The position numbers and the translations under genes were made by a program. A DNA stretch of 64,000 nt. It comes from Holophagales bacterium (GTDB taxonomy: Bacteria; Acidobacteriota; Thermoanaerobaculia; Multivoradales; Multivoraceae). Position 1 is the stretch's first letter. Each line of letters opens with the position of its first letter. Shown here one piece after another: positions 24,857 through 32,887 of the stretch. The stretch is from NCBI GenBank assembly GCA_009845425.1, contig VXZQ01000001.1:506363-570362 (forward strand), given 5' to 3'. The notes beneath the pieces are model-generated. The model was not told the origin of the DNA, searched no databases, and was given only the letters and a program-made list of their open reading frames with translations.

Positions 24857-26488
24857 GTGAAACAGCCGTTCGTCCCGTTGTCGCACGTTCTGTTGTGGCT
24901 TTCGGTTGCGCTCTGCATCGCCTGCGCCCCCGAGCCGGAACCGGCGGCGAGCGAAACCGCCGCGGCCGTCGTCCCGCACCCGAACCTGGACGGCCTCGGA
25001 GCGTTCATCGAGGCGTCCTTCCCCGACTGGAACGTTCCCGGACTCGCCGTCGCCGTCGTCGTCGACGATCGGCTCGTCTTCGCCGAGGGATTCGGCGTCA
25101 AGCAAATCGGACGGCCCGACCGGATCGACGCCGCCACGCTCTTCCAGATCGGCTCGGTGGCGAAGAGCTTCGGCGCCGCGGCCATCGGCGCGCTGGTCGA
25201 CGACGGTCTCGCCTCGTTCGACGACCCGGTGGTGCAGCACCTCCCCTGGTTCGAACTCGCGGAACCCGACCGCGCCGCGAAGATCACGCTGCGCGACCTC
25301 CTCGCCCACCGTTCGGGCATCCCCGAGGACTACTATCCCGCGCTCGAAGTCATCGGTGCGCGCGCCGTCGCCGAACGGGCCCGGCGGCTGGAGAACTTCG
25401 CTCCCTACGGGGACCACCGCTACAGCAATCTCGGCTATGGACTCCTGAGTCTCGTCGTCGAGGCGGCGACCGGAGAGACGTGGGGCGAGTGGCTGGACGA
25501 CCGGCTTCTCTCGCCGCTCGGGATGGACTCGACGCACCCGAGCCCGTACGGTGTCTGGGCGTCCCGCTTCGTCGCGCCGACCTTCCTCGGCACCGCACCC
25601 GCGGGCGCGGTCAGCATCGCCGACGCGCCCGAACAGAACGTGGCGATGCCTCACGGCTTCGACCGCGACGGCGCACGCCGGGTCCTGCCGTGGCAGTCCT
25701 ACGACAACATGCAGGCCGCCGGCAGCGTCGCCTCCAACGTGCTCGACCTGGCCGACTGGCTTCGCATGCACCTCGACGAAGGCCGCCTCGACGGCGTCAC
25801 CGTGCTCCAGCCGGAGACCCTCGCCGAACTCCACGCGGAACAGGTCGACGCCCCCGGCTACTTCCTCTTCGCGGACAATCCGCAATCGTCGTACGCGATG
25901 GGTTGGGGAGTCGGGTCTTTCGCGGGCCACCGCTACGTGTCCCACGGCGGCGGCATCTTCGGGTTCCCGGCCTACGTCGCCCTCCTGCCCGAGGCCGACG
26001 CCGGCGTCGCGGTGCTGGTCAACGGCAGCATGTGGACTCCCTACTACCCGCACCAGGAGATCGCCGCCTTCGTCTTCGCCCGCCTGCTCGACCTGCCGGA
26101 CCGCGACGTCCACGCGGAAGCCATGCATGCCACGGAGGCCATCCATGCCCAGGTCGAGCAGGCGCTGGCCGCCCAGGCGGCCATGCGCAATCCCGACTCG
26201 CCTCCGTCGCATCCGCTCGAGCGGTACGCCGGCGCGTACGCGAACACGTTCGGAGAGACGCTGACGGTCTCAGCGACGGACGAAGCGCTCCGGCTCGCGT
26301 TCTCGGCCCCGGGCTCCTTCTCGGGAGACCTCGAGCCGCTGGCCGGGGACACGTTCCTCCTCCACTACGACGGCGGCGACGGCCAGGCCTTCTCCCGGTC
26401 GCCGGCGACCTTCAGCGACTCCGGCGCCGGCACCGGCCTGGAGCTCGATCTCGGCAATCTCGGCCTCTACAGACGCTCCGTCGACTGA
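24857..26488 (+). CDS. Serine beta-lactamase-fold hydrolase, lipoprotein
   Basis: 543 residues from a GTG start. Lipobox LCIAC puts the lipidated Cys at residue 23. The class C beta-lactamase/DD-peptidase fold shows S100-V-A-K103, Y189-S-N191 and a C-terminal SHGGG, the three motifs of the active site, all intact. An extra C-terminal domain of about 130 residues (from about residue 410) has the beta-rich pattern common in these Beta-lactamase/DUF3471-type proteins. It is likely an esterase or peptidase on the periplasmic side of a membrane; nothing suggests antibiotic hydrolysis. Separate unit about 60 bases after the CoA-ester operon. Confidence 0.88.
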   Translation: MKQPFVPLSHVLLWLSVALCIACAPEPEPAASETAAAVVPHPNLDGLGAFIEASFPDWNVPGLAVAVVVDDRLVFAEGFGVKQIGRPDRIDAATLFQIGSVAKSFGAAAIGALVDDGLASFDDPVVQHLPWFELAEPDRAAKITLRDLLAHRSGIPEDYYPALEVIGARAVAERARRLENFAPYGDHRYSNLGYGLLSLVVEAATGETWGEWLDDRLLSPLGMDSTHPSPYGVWASRFVAPTFLGTAPAGAVSIADAPEQNVAMPHGFDRDGARRVLPWQSYDNMQAAGSVASNVLDLADWLRMHLDEGRLDGVTVLQPETLAELHAEQVDAPGYFLFADNPQSSYAMGWGVGSFAGHRYVSHGGGIFGFPAYVALLPEADAGVAVLVNGSMWTPYYPHQEIAAFVFARLLDLPDRDVHAEAMHATEAIHAQVEQALAAQAAMRNPDSPPSHPLERYAGAYANTFGETLTVSATDEALRLAFSAPGSFSGDLEPLAGDTFLLHYDGGDGQAFSRSPATFSDSGAGTGLELDLGNLGLYRRSVD

Positions 26489-26526
26489 CAACCGTTGCAA
26501 CTGAGTGCGCCGGTGACGAGTTGATT

Positions 26527-26547
26527 GACTTAGTCATAGACTTAGTC
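26527..26547. promoter_or_regulatory. Tandem palindromic operator of the toxin-antitoxin operon
   Basis: Two copies of the 9-base palindrome GACT-T-AGTC at 26527-26535 and 26539-26547, spaced by three bases, lie 16 bases before the antitoxin ATG. Paired palindromes at this place are typical binding sites for autoregulating Phd/YefM antitoxins. Confidence 0.6.
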
Positions 26548-26562
26548 TAGTTTGGCCAGGCC

Positions 26563-26796
26563 ATGAAGGAAGTGACCGTACACGCGGCGAAGACGCACCT
26601 CTCGCGGCTCCTTCGAGAGGTAGCCGCCGGCCAGGACATCGTGATCACCCGTTCGGGCCGGCCAGTCGCCAAGCTCGTCACCGTGGAAGAGGAGCGGCCG
26701 ATCCTCGGCATCGACAAGGGTCGGTTCGTGGTGCCCGAGGACTTCGACGCTCCCCTCGATGAAGAGCTGCTCCGTGCCTTCGAAGGCCGGAGCTGA
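26563..26796 (+). CDS. Phd/YefM-family antitoxin
   Basis: 77 residues. MKEVTVHAAKTHLSRLLREVAAGQDIVITRSGRPVAKLV is the standard Phd/YefM DNA-binding N-terminus; the C-terminal part (RFVVPEDFDAPLDEELLRAFEG) is the toxin-blocking tail that fits a VapC-type partner. ATG has a purine-rich AGGCC just before it and the tandem operator upstream. The toxin gene begins 17 bases after the stop. Confidence 0.9.
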   Translation: MKEVTVHAAKTHLSRLLREVAAGQDIVITRSGRPVAKLVTVEEERPILGIDKGRFVVPEDFDAPLDEELLRAFEGRS

Positions 26797-26813
26797 AGGG
26801 CCGGCAGATCCCC

Positions 26814-27209
26814 GTGAAGTACCTTCTGGACACCCACTGCTGGCTCTGGATGCAGACAGAACCGCACCGGTTCGACGCGCACCTCATTGCCGCCCTGGAG
26901 TCGTCCGCAACATCGAAGTTCCTGTCTGCCGCCAGCGCATGGGAGATCGCCATCAAGTACGCAGTTGGCAGGCTCCCCCTGCCGGAACCACCTGCCGACT
27001 ACGTTCCGGAACGCATGCGCCTGAACCAGGTGAAACCTCTTCCCATCACGCCGGCGCATGCCCTGGCCGTCGCCACGCTCCCTCCGCACCACCGAGACCC
27101 GTTCGACCGCATTCTCGTGGCCCAGGCTCGAATCGAGGGTCTAACGCTGGTCACTGCCGACAGGACCCTCGAACTGTACGACGCAGAGGTTCTTCGCGTT
27201 AGAGGTTGA
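26814..27209 (+). CDS. vapC: VapC-like PIN-domain toxin
   Basis: 131 residues with the four acidic PIN residues in place: D6 in YLLDTHCWLW, E44 in SAWEIAIK, D98 in RDPFDRILVAQA and D116 in LVTADRTL. Length and order are normal for the VapC relatives paired with Phd-type antitoxins. Predicted to be a Mg-dependent RNase held inactive by the upstream protein. It looks complete and functional, unlike the toxin remnants further right. Confidence 0.9.
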   Translation: MKYLLDTHCWLWMQTEPHRFDAHLIAALESSATSKFLSAASAWEIAIKYAVGRLPLPEPPADYVPERMRLNQVKPLPITPAHALAVATLPPHHRDPFDRILVAQARIEGLTLVTADRTLELYDAEVLRVRG

Positions 27210-27317
27210 CGGCACCGCAGGGCCATACGGGTTCACCGGAACTCGACCCGGCAGCCGGAGCGCTACTGCTTCGCCGCAGTTGAAACTTCGGCAGTTTGAA
27301 CGCCGTAGCGGCTAGAC

Positions 27318-28901
27318 ATGATCGGGGCATCCCGCGAAACTCTCGCGCCAGTTGTCATTTCCCTCGGACAACTCGTCGCCCCGGCGATGTTGCAAGGTCT
27401 CAACCCAGACCAGCCCACCTTCGTAGACGACATCGCGCCGATCCTTCACGAGAACTGCGCCTCCTGCCACCAGCCGGGCGAGATCGGGCCGATGGCGCTG
27501 CGCACCTACAGCGAGGTCCGGCCCTGGGCGCGGTCGATCGCCCGCGCGGTAGAGAACCGCGACATGCCGCCCTGGGACGCCGATCCCGGGTACGGGCCGT
27601 GGAAGAACGACATCAGCCTTGAGGAAGACCAGATCGCCGCGATTCTGAACTGGGTTTCGTCCGGGGCACCCCGAGGAGACGGCGACGAGCCGCTGTTCGA
27701 CATTCAGGAACGAAGCGGGGAGTGGGCCCTTGGCGAACCCGACTGGGTTTACGAGTTCGAGCCCTACGAAGTCGCTGCGGACGGCCCTGACTCGTTCGCC
27801 GTCATCCCGATCGAGGCGAGCTTCGAGGAGGACCGCTGGATCGGCGCCGTTGAGGTCCAGCCCGGCAACCACGATGTGCTTCACCACTTCATCCTGTGGC
27901 GCGCCGGCCACGGCGGCACGGTCCAGGATGCCTGGCTCGATGGGTGGGCGGCCGGCGTCGCGCCGAGGGGGCTGCCGGCGGGCACGGCCCGCTTGTTGCC
28001 GAAGGGGCGCAACCTCCTCGGCGACTTCCACTACCACCCGAGCGGCACAGCAGCGACCGATGTCACGCGGATCGGCGTCTGGTTCGCCAAACCGGAGGAG
28101 GTCGACAAGGAGTTGGTCAACCTCTGGATCATGAACTCGGCTTTCACGATCCCGGCCGGCGACCCGAGCCACGAGGCCCGCGCCCACCACGTCTTCACTG
28201 AGGATGTCCTCGTCCGCTCCTTGGCGCCGCATATGCACTACCGCGGCAAGGACATGACATACACGGCACATCTCCCGGACGGGACGGAGCGCGAGCTGCT
28301 CAGCGTCAGCCGCTACGACTTCAACTGGCAGACCGCCTACGAGTTCGTCGAGCCGGTAGCGCTGCCGGCCGGCACACGGATGGAAGTCGTCGCCCACTGG
28401 GACAACTCGGCCGACAACCCGGACAACCCGGACCCAACGAAGGATGTCCGCTTCGGTGTCGAGTCCACGGCCGAGATGATGGTCGGCTTCGTCGACTTCG
28501 TGGCCGCCGAAGGGGTCAGTCCCAAGCCGGTCAGCCCGGTGATCGCGGTGTTGGCCGAACTCGCCCAGACCCACCCGGGCGAGGCCTGGCGGGTTGATAC
28601 CGAGCGTTACCGCGGGAAGGGCCCGGAACCGACCGCATTGCTACTGCCGCGTGCCGGCGCCGCCGGCCGTTGGTTCGGCGGCGAACCCGGCAACCGGGTC
28701 GTGGCGTCGCCGGTCAACGACGTCGTCTGGGATGGCAACCACGTAACAGTAACCGTGGGCCGAGGCCGGACCGCGAAGATCGAGGGCTTCGTCCAGGACG
28801 ACGGTTCGCTCCTGTTGAACCTGGGTGCGATGGGTGCCCACACCGAGGTCAGGGGCACGCCAGCCGAGAACGAGGTGCTGGTGACGCTGCCGAACGGCTG
28901 A
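27318..28901 (+). CDS. Heme c / copper ascorbate-dependent monooxygenase-like protein
   Basis: 527 residues; a paralogue of the gene at 4178 with a longer C-terminus. A weak N-terminal hydrophobic segment, then FVDDIAPILHENCASCHQPGEIGPMALRTY with the heme motif CASCH, followed by RPWARSIARAVENRDMPPWDADP, shared with the other copy. VLHHFILWRAG, GDFHYHPSG and LAPHMHYRGKDM carry the copper-ligand His pairs. The extra about 100 residues at the end (from about 430) form an additional beta-rich region of unknown role. Single gene. Confidence 0.8.
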   Translation: MIGASRETLAPVVISLGQLVAPAMLQGLNPDQPTFVDDIAPILHENCASCHQPGEIGPMALRTYSEVRPWARSIARAVENRDMPPWDADPGYGPWKNDISLEEDQIAAILNWVSSGAPRGDGDEPLFDIQERSGEWALGEPDWVYEFEPYEVAADGPDSFAVIPIEASFEEDRWIGAVEVQPGNHDVLHHFILWRAGHGGTVQDAWLDGWAAGVAPRGLPAGTARLLPKGRNLLGDFHYHPSGTAATDVTRIGVWFAKPEEVDKELVNLWIMNSAFTIPAGDPSHEARAHHVFTEDVLVRSLAPHMHYRGKDMTYTAHLPDGTERELLSVSRYDFNWQTAYEFVEPVALPAGTRMEVVAHWDNSADNPDNPDPTKDVRFGVESTAEMMVGFVDFVAAEGVSPKPVSPVIAVLAELAQTHPGEAWRVDTERYRGKGPEPTALLLPRAGAAGRWFGGEPGNRVVASPVNDVVWDGNHVTVTVGRGRTAKIEGFVQDDGSLLLNLGAMGAHTEVRGTPAENEVLVTLPNG

Positions 28902-28967
28902 GCGGCTCGGCGCCGAGGCCTGTTGTACGATTCCTTAGTTGATCTGCTGGATGAACAGGCGGCGCCG

Positions 28968-29189
28968 ATGATGACGAGAGCAGAACCGGATACCCGATTG
29001 GCGGCAATCGAGCGGCGGCTTGGCTCGATCGAGGGCCGCCTTGGCTCACTCGACGGACCGATGGCGGGGGTGGAAAGACAGCTCGCAGCGCTGTCGAGAC
29101 AGGTGCACTCGCTGACGGTGACCTTTAGCATCCTTCTGGGCCTGAACACGCTGGTTCTCGGCGTGCTGACGTGCACTGTCGCCCCCTGA
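28968..29189 (+). CDS. Small coiled-coil membrane protein
   Basis: About 73 residues from the ATG at 28968; a TTG at 28923 in the same frame, preceded by GAGG, would add 15 residues. A heptad-like stretch (LAAIERRLGSIEGRLGSLDG, then VERQLAALSRQVHSL) is followed by one transmembrane helix, TFSILLGLNTLVLGVLT. No family recognised. Similar small coiled-coil genes are common in such genomes; compare the one at 51235. Confidence 0.55.
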   Translation: MMTRAEPDTRLAAIERRLGSIEGRLGSLDGPMAGVERQLAALSRQVHSLTVTFSILLGLNTLVLGVLTCTVAP

Positions 29190-29210
29190 CGAGCGACTGA
29201 CGTCCGCCAC

Positions 29211-29243
29211 AAACTGGGTGCGCCGGCGTCCTCGCCGGCTTCC
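29211..29243. repeat. Palindromic intergenic repeat, short copy 9 (last one in the window)
   Basis: AAACTGGGTGCGCC then GCCGGCGTCCTCGCCGGC, a variant core. It touches the stop of the minus-strand NTF2-like gene. No copy of the family was found to the right of this point. Confidence 0.65.
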
Positions 29244-29244
29244 A

Positions 29245-29661
29245 TCACGGCGTCGTCAGACGCACCCGCTCCCCGTCCAGTTCGATCGTGGTCTTCGAGT
29301 AGGTCAGCTTCTCGACGATCTTGCCGTCCCTGAAGTGCAAGATGTCGAGGCCGCGCCTGGCCTCGTGTTTGTCTCCCTGGCCCTTCTCGAACGAGGGCGA
29401 GTCGAGCTGCCAGCGGAAGAGCATCTTCTGTTCGACTTCGTCGATGAAGGTCTCTTCGGTCGTGAACTTGAAGTCTCCATGATTGGCGAACCATGGCGCC
29501 CATGCCTCACGCAGATTCTCCTTGCCCCGGACCGAGCCTCCGTTCCAGTTCTCGAAGTAGATCTCGTCGTGAAACAGGTCCATCACGCCGTCGAGGTCGT
29601 GCTCGTTCCAGGCTACGCCCCATTCTGCGAAGGCGCTGGACATTTCGTCTCTTTTCAGCAT
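29245..29661 (-). CDS. NTF2/SnoaL-like protein
   Basis: 138 residues from ATG 29661, which has GGAGG seven bases upstream. The cone-shaped NTF2-like fold is visible: AFAEWGVAWNEHDLDGVMDLFHDEIYFENWNGGSVRGKENLREAWAPWF, then TTEETFIDEVEQKMLFRWQLD and GLDILHFRDGKIVEKLTYSKTTIE. Members are polyketide cyclases, isomerases or ligand-binding proteins; the substrate cannot be predicted. Single gene. Confidence 0.8.
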   Translation of the reverse strand: MLKRDEMSSAFAEWGVAWNEHDLDGVMDLFHDEIYFENWNGGSVRGKENLREAWAPWFANHGDFKFTTEETFIDEVEQKMLFRWQLDSPSFEKGQGDKHEARRGLDILHFRDGKIVEKLTYSKTTIELDGERVRLTTP

Positions 29662-29858
29662 GGTCTTTCCTCCTTGGTGACGGCACAGGTGACTCGCCAC
29701 GAGGCGAGTCTACTCGCCCGTACCGGTCTCGGTGCCACCTTCGCTCAAGCCGCGCGAACGCGAGCCGCATTCCCGTCACGAAAACGCCCTACGCGGCCCT
29801 CTCCGGCAACGTTCCCACCTTCGGCCTCGTCGGATGCCCTCCCTAGAGAACTGGTAGT

Positions 29859-30686
29859 ATGGGGTGCATGTTGATCTGCCTTCGTTTGTTAGTTCTAGCG
29901 CTACTCTCCGGCTGTGCTACGGCTGTCGCTCAACAAAGCGACGTGGCCTGCCCCTCGAATCGGCAATTGACCGTCAACGTTCTCTATCGCGTGTTTCCTA
30001 TCCGCATCGGCACCGACGTAGGGAGCGCGTTCACATTGGAAATCGGAGACGAGCAGTACATTGTTACCGCAGGTCATCTCCTGAAAGGCCCAGCGCCGAC
30101 TGAAGTTGAGGTCAAGATCGCGCGAGAGGAGTGGGTGAGAATCCCGGTAAGGCTGGTCGGTCGAGGCGAAGGCCAAGATGTGTTGGTTCTAGCAACAACG
30201 GTCGACCTGAGTCCGCGCTATCCGGTCGAGGTGGGAACTGAGGGGTTGGTCCTAGGCCAGCCCGTGCGGTTTCTCGGCTTTCTTCCGGACGTGGAGACGG
30301 CGCCGATTCCCGGCTATGAGCGCGGGGCGCCCTTAGTCGCGGGCGGTGTCTTTAGCGGCTTCGGAAAGAACTCTGGCTCGCTATGGATCGACGGGCACAA
30401 CAATAAAGGATTCAGCGGAGGCCCGGTTGTGTATCATCCTCTCAAGGCCCCTACGCTGGAGGAGTGCCGGTGGAAAGTGGCAGGGATCATCACAGGTTAC
30501 CACCACGTACCGGTCTTCACGGAGGGAAACGTCCAAGTGTTAGCCGCCAACAACCAGCCTGTTGTTGCCAACTCTGGACTCATGGTGGCGACCACGATTA
30601 GGACTGTCGAAGAACTTGTAAGAAGAACACAAGGGGCTGGACTCATCGGCGATCAGGCCGCGGGCCGAGAGCGGAGCGGGCAGTAG
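29859..30686 (+). CDS. Trypsin-like serine peptidase, lipoprotein
   Basis: 275 residues. The signal peptide ends in LLSGC, a lipobox with C19. A chymotrypsin-fold catalytic triad can be read: H73 in VTAGHLL, D107 in GQDVLVLA and S186 in GFSGGPVVY. No PDZ domain follows, unlike DegP. GC content and codon use are visibly lower than in the genes to the left. This and its position just right of the last repeat suggest the start of acquired DNA. The ATG at 29859 is followed by another at 29868; either could be used. Confidence 0.8.
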   Translation: MGCMLICLRLLVLALLSGCATAVAQQSDVACPSNRQLTVNVLYRVFPIRIGTDVGSAFTLEIGDEQYIVTAGHLLKGPAPTEVEVKIAREEWVRIPVRLVGRGEGQDVLVLATTVDLSPRYPVEVGTEGLVLGQPVRFLGFLPDVETAPIPGYERGAPLVAGGVFSGFGKNSGSLWIDGHNNKGFSGGPVVYHPLKAPTLEECRWKVAGIITGYHHVPVFTEGNVQVLAANNQPVVANSGLMVATTIRTVEELVRRTQGAGLIGDQAAGRERSGQ

Positions 30687-30926
30687 GCAAACGCGGTCGC
30701 CACAACCCGCAACATTCTGGGCCTACACCACACACGTTAGTCGACGTTGTAGACGCTCGGCGTGCCCCAAGTGCCTGCCATCTGTACGCCTGCTTGGTCG
30801 CCGGTGGAGGTGGTGTAGTGGATGGGTTAACGGCGCACCAAGAGTTCGATGGGCTGTTGACACGCTTCGGTTCATGGTCGGCTAGGGCACGGGCGACGAG
30901 GTTGTGCGCATGGGTCGTCGGGTGCG

Positions 30927-31256
30927 TTAACCGGACCCCGAAGTGGCAGCCGGAGCCGACCGAGAGAGGTCGACCTTCACGGTGACCCTGGCGTTGGCAT
31001 CCAAAGCGGCCAACACCTTCATCAGCCGGTCCAGAGTGAAGCGCCCCAGATCCGCGTTGCGGATGCGGGAGAAGTCCGTCGCAGCGAACCCACTGAGACT
31101 CGCCGCCTCGCGCGCAGCGAGACCACGGTCGTCCAACACCGCGATGATTCGCGCAGCAAGGACCGCCTTGGCCTGCTTCAGGTCGGCGTGGGGGTCACCG
31201 AAGTCGCGGAAGACGTTTCCGCTTCCGTGGGCAAGCTCGACGTTTTTCTCACTCAT
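30927..31256 (-). CDS. XRE/HigA2-type helix-turn-helix antitoxin, solitary
   Basis: About 109 residues from ATG 31256; ATGs at 31265 and 31277 are also possible. GSGNVFRDFGDPHADLKQAKAVLAARIIAVLDDRGLAAREAASLSGFAATDFSRIRNADLGRFTLDRLMKVLAALD is the HTH pattern of antitoxins that follow a HigB/RelE-type toxin. No toxin gene lies upstream on this strand, where the divergent gene at 31366 begins. It is therefore orphaned, or its toxin was lost. Confidence 0.78.
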   Translation of the reverse strand: MSEKNVELAHGSGNVFRDFGDPHADLKQAKAVLAARIIAVLDDRGLAAREAASLSGFAATDFSRIRNADLGRFTLDRLMKVLAALDANARVTVKVDLSRSAPAATSGSG

Positions 31257-31365
31257 GGCCGTCATGTTGCCAGACATAACTACTTCACGCCGGTAGCCGT
31301 GCACGGCTCTGGACGTCTCCCGCCGGGCGTCTTGGAGACTGGATCTCGCCTAGGCTTCGGGGGTC

Positions 31366-31596
31366 ATGATGCCGACCCACCGCTTCACCCTGATCGTCGA
31401 GGGCCCTGACCTACAGACCGAACGGGTCATCGACGCCCTCTTCCAAGCCGGCTGTGACGACGCCTCGGTCGGAAGGACGGATGGCGCGCAGTACGTCGAG
31501 TTCGACCGGAAAGCGAAGAGCTTCAGTCAGGCTGTCTTCTCCGCGGTGCAGGACCTCGAGAAGGTCGAGGGCGTTCAGATCACGCGGGTCTTCTGA
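31366..31596 (+). CDS. Small hypothetical protein
   Basis: 76 residues: PTHRFTLIVEGPDLQTERVIDALFQAGCDDASVGRTDG and a C-terminal half that ends in VEGVQITRVF. The compact beta-alpha-beta pattern suggests a small ferredoxin-like domain, often found in accessory regions. No family name can be given. Followed 48 bases later by a strong terminator, so it is a complete unit. Confidence 0.68.
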   Translation: MMPTHRFTLIVEGPDLQTERVIDALFQAGCDDASVGRTDGAQYVEFDRKAKSFSQAVFSAVQDLEKVEGVQITRVF

Positions 31597-31643
31597 CTGG
31601 TAGATTCTCCGACAGATACCCGCCGGCAGCGTGCTGTCGGCTC

Positions 31644-31669
31644 AAGGGCTGCCCGTCTGGGCAGCCCTT
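31644..31669 (+). terminator. Rho-independent-type terminator
   Basis: AAGGGCTGCCC-GTCT-GGGCAGCCCTT, a perfect 11-bp stem with a four-base loop, followed by GCTTCT. It lies 48 bases after the stop at 31596. Confidence 0.75.
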
Positions 31670-31691
31670 GCTTCTCTAGGGCACCTTCGGG

Positions 31692-31918
31692 ATGGAGCTC
31701 GAGTGGGACGAACGCGAAGGACCATGGGCACAACGCGCATCAGGATTCAGCCCGGCGATCCGGCGACCTATCCCGAAGGGAGGATCGACGCTGCGAAGGT
31801 GGACGGCACCACCGAGGCGGAGATCCGCTTGCAGCAGCGCGAGGATGACGCCGACTCGATGCAGGACGCGGCGCGGTACGGGCGCGAGCACGGGCGGAGC
31901 AAGCGGACCGAGGGTTGA
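31692..31918 (+). pseudogene. Remnant of a BrnT-type toxin start joined to the N-terminus of an XRE antitoxin
   Basis: At 31692 the frame opens MELEWDER, which is how BrnT toxins begin, and then loses resemblance. From the ATG at 31724, in another frame, comes a 64-residue peptide containing YPEGRIDAAKVDGTTEAEIRLQQREDDADSMQDAARYGRE. That matches the N-terminus of the helix-turn-helix antitoxins that pair with such toxins, but it stops before the HTH domain. So most of the toxin and the antitoxin's DNA-binding part have been deleted. The family link is from memory of these motifs, not a search. Confidence 0.55.
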
Positions 31919-31922
31919 GACC

Positions 31923-32114
31923 ATGCCATTGACGCGTGACTTCAGAGTGACGGTCCGGGAGCGGATCGAGCGCGACCCGGGGTTCCGGGATGCGCTTCTC
32001 GAAGAAGCAGTGCAGTGCCTTCTTGCCGGCGAGGTAGACGTCGGCAAGTCGATTCTCCGCGACTACGTCAGCGCGAGGGCCTGCAGCTCAAGGTACAGAC
32101 GGTCCGACAACTGA
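31923..32114 (+). pseudogene. Truncated antidote-type regulator
   Basis: 63 residues: PLTRDFRVTVRERIERDPGFRDALLEEAVQCLLAGEVDVGKSILRDYVSA is a typical opening of addiction-module antidote proteins. In complete members an HTH domain of about 40 residues follows; here the frame ends after an unrelated RACSSRYRRSDN tail. It may still be translated, as the ATG is five bases after the previous stop. Confidence 0.6.
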
Positions 32115-32133
32115 CGCCGCGCGTCTGAGGACG

Positions 32134-32580
32134 CTAGCGGGCGTTTCCTGACCGTGCGCGCAACCTCCCCGTCCCCAACCACACACCCACAGCCCCAATC
32201 ACCGGGTTAAGCCAGTTGAACCATGCCGGCTGCTGAGCCCCTGCGGTCGCCTCCATCATCGACACGTCGTCGGGGCGCGGTCCCGCCGCCATCTCCGGCG
32301 GAATCAGGGCATTCACCACTCCCATCACGATCACCAGGCCAATCAGCATCGTGGCGCCCTTGGCATCGTGCGCCACCCAGGCGCAGACCTGCCCGCCGAT
32401 GTACGCGCCCACGAGCCCGAGGACGAGCTGGAGGAGGGCCCAGGCGACGGGCACCTCCCAGGATCCCGGCTCGAAGGCGCGCGAGGGCCCCACCGTCACC
32501 CACAGAATCGAGAAGAGTACGAAGAGCACGGCGGCCATGGCGACGTAGCCGACGATGGCGGCGAGGATGTTCCTTAGCAT
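32134..32580 (-). CDS. Small membrane protein of unknown function
   Basis: 148 residues with four hydrophobic segments: an N-terminal helix (ILAAIVGYVAMAAVLFVLFS), a second after a polar loop (VAWALLQLVLGLVGAYIGG), a third (MLIGLVIVMGVVNALI) and a C-terminal one (WLNPVIGAVGVWLGTG). GAGGAAC precedes tandem ATGs; I use the second. Short degenerate copies of its coding sequence occur at 32629-32676 and near 33664-33696, evidence of past duplications. Confidence 0.72.
   Translation of the reverse strand: MLRNILAAIVGYVAMAAVLFVLFSILWVTVGPSRAFEPGSWEVPVAWALLQLVLGLVGAYIGGQVCAWVAHDAKGATMLIGLVIVMGVVNALIPPEMAAGPRPDDVSMMEATAGAQQPAWFNWLNPVIGAVGVWLGTGRLRARSGNAR
32243..32290. repeat. Direct repeat, copy A (48 bases)
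   Basis: Matches 32629-32676 at 46 of 48 positions in the same orientation. This copy is inside the membrane-protein gene (codons for GPRPDDVSMMEAT on the minus strand). Confidence 0.85.
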
Positions 32581-32628
32581 CATGTTCCTCCTGAGGCGGC
32601 AGCCTAGCGATGACGCTCGAGGGCGCCC

Positions 32629-32676
32629 GCGGTCGCCTCCATCATCGACACGTCGTCGGGCCGCGGTCCTGCCGCC
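32629..32676. repeat. Direct repeat, copy B (48 bases)
   Basis: Second copy of the repeat at 32243-32290. It overlaps the 3' end of the small gene 32642-32887, whose last residues therefore come from foreign sequence. Confidence 0.85.
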
Positions 32677-32887
32677 CGCTCCGGGGGATCACGGTCAAGC
32701 GTACGAGGCTCGGGAAGGTGCGGTCGATCACCAGCCGGTCGCCAAATCGGTCGAAGTACCGCAGCGCGGTCTCAGCACTGATGGCGTACCAGACCGGATC
32801 GCTTACCTGCCCCGACTCATCCTCGATCCGCACCAGCGTGACGGGCTGCCGCTCGCCGATCAGTTTCGCGAACTCCGCCCGCGTCAC
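32642..32887 (-). CDS. Small hypothetical protein coupled to the VOC gene
   Basis: 81 residues from a GTG that overlaps the stop of the upstream VOC-family gene (GTGA). The body (TRAEFAKLIGERQPVTLVRIEDESGQVSDPVWYAISAETALRYFDRFGD) looks like a real protein. The last ten or so residues (SGRQDRGPTTCR) lie in direct repeat copy B and read as out-of-frame junk, so the natural C-terminus was probably lost. Unknown function. Confidence 0.55.
   Translation of the reverse strand: MTRAEFAKLIGERQPVTLVRIEDESGQVSDPVWYAISAETALRYFDRFGDRLVIDRTFPSLVRLTVIPRSGRQDRGPTTCR

Noticed and set aside
29700-30000. A tRNA or attachment site at the left edge of the accessory DNA
   Set aside because: No cloverleaf or TTCGAATC-type arm was seen, and no integrase gene occurs anywhere in the window.
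30687-30926. A small gene between 30794 and 30985
   Set aside because: Start and codon use are poor and the translation has no pattern; it overlaps the XRE antitoxin on the other strand. I leave this 240-base gap empty.
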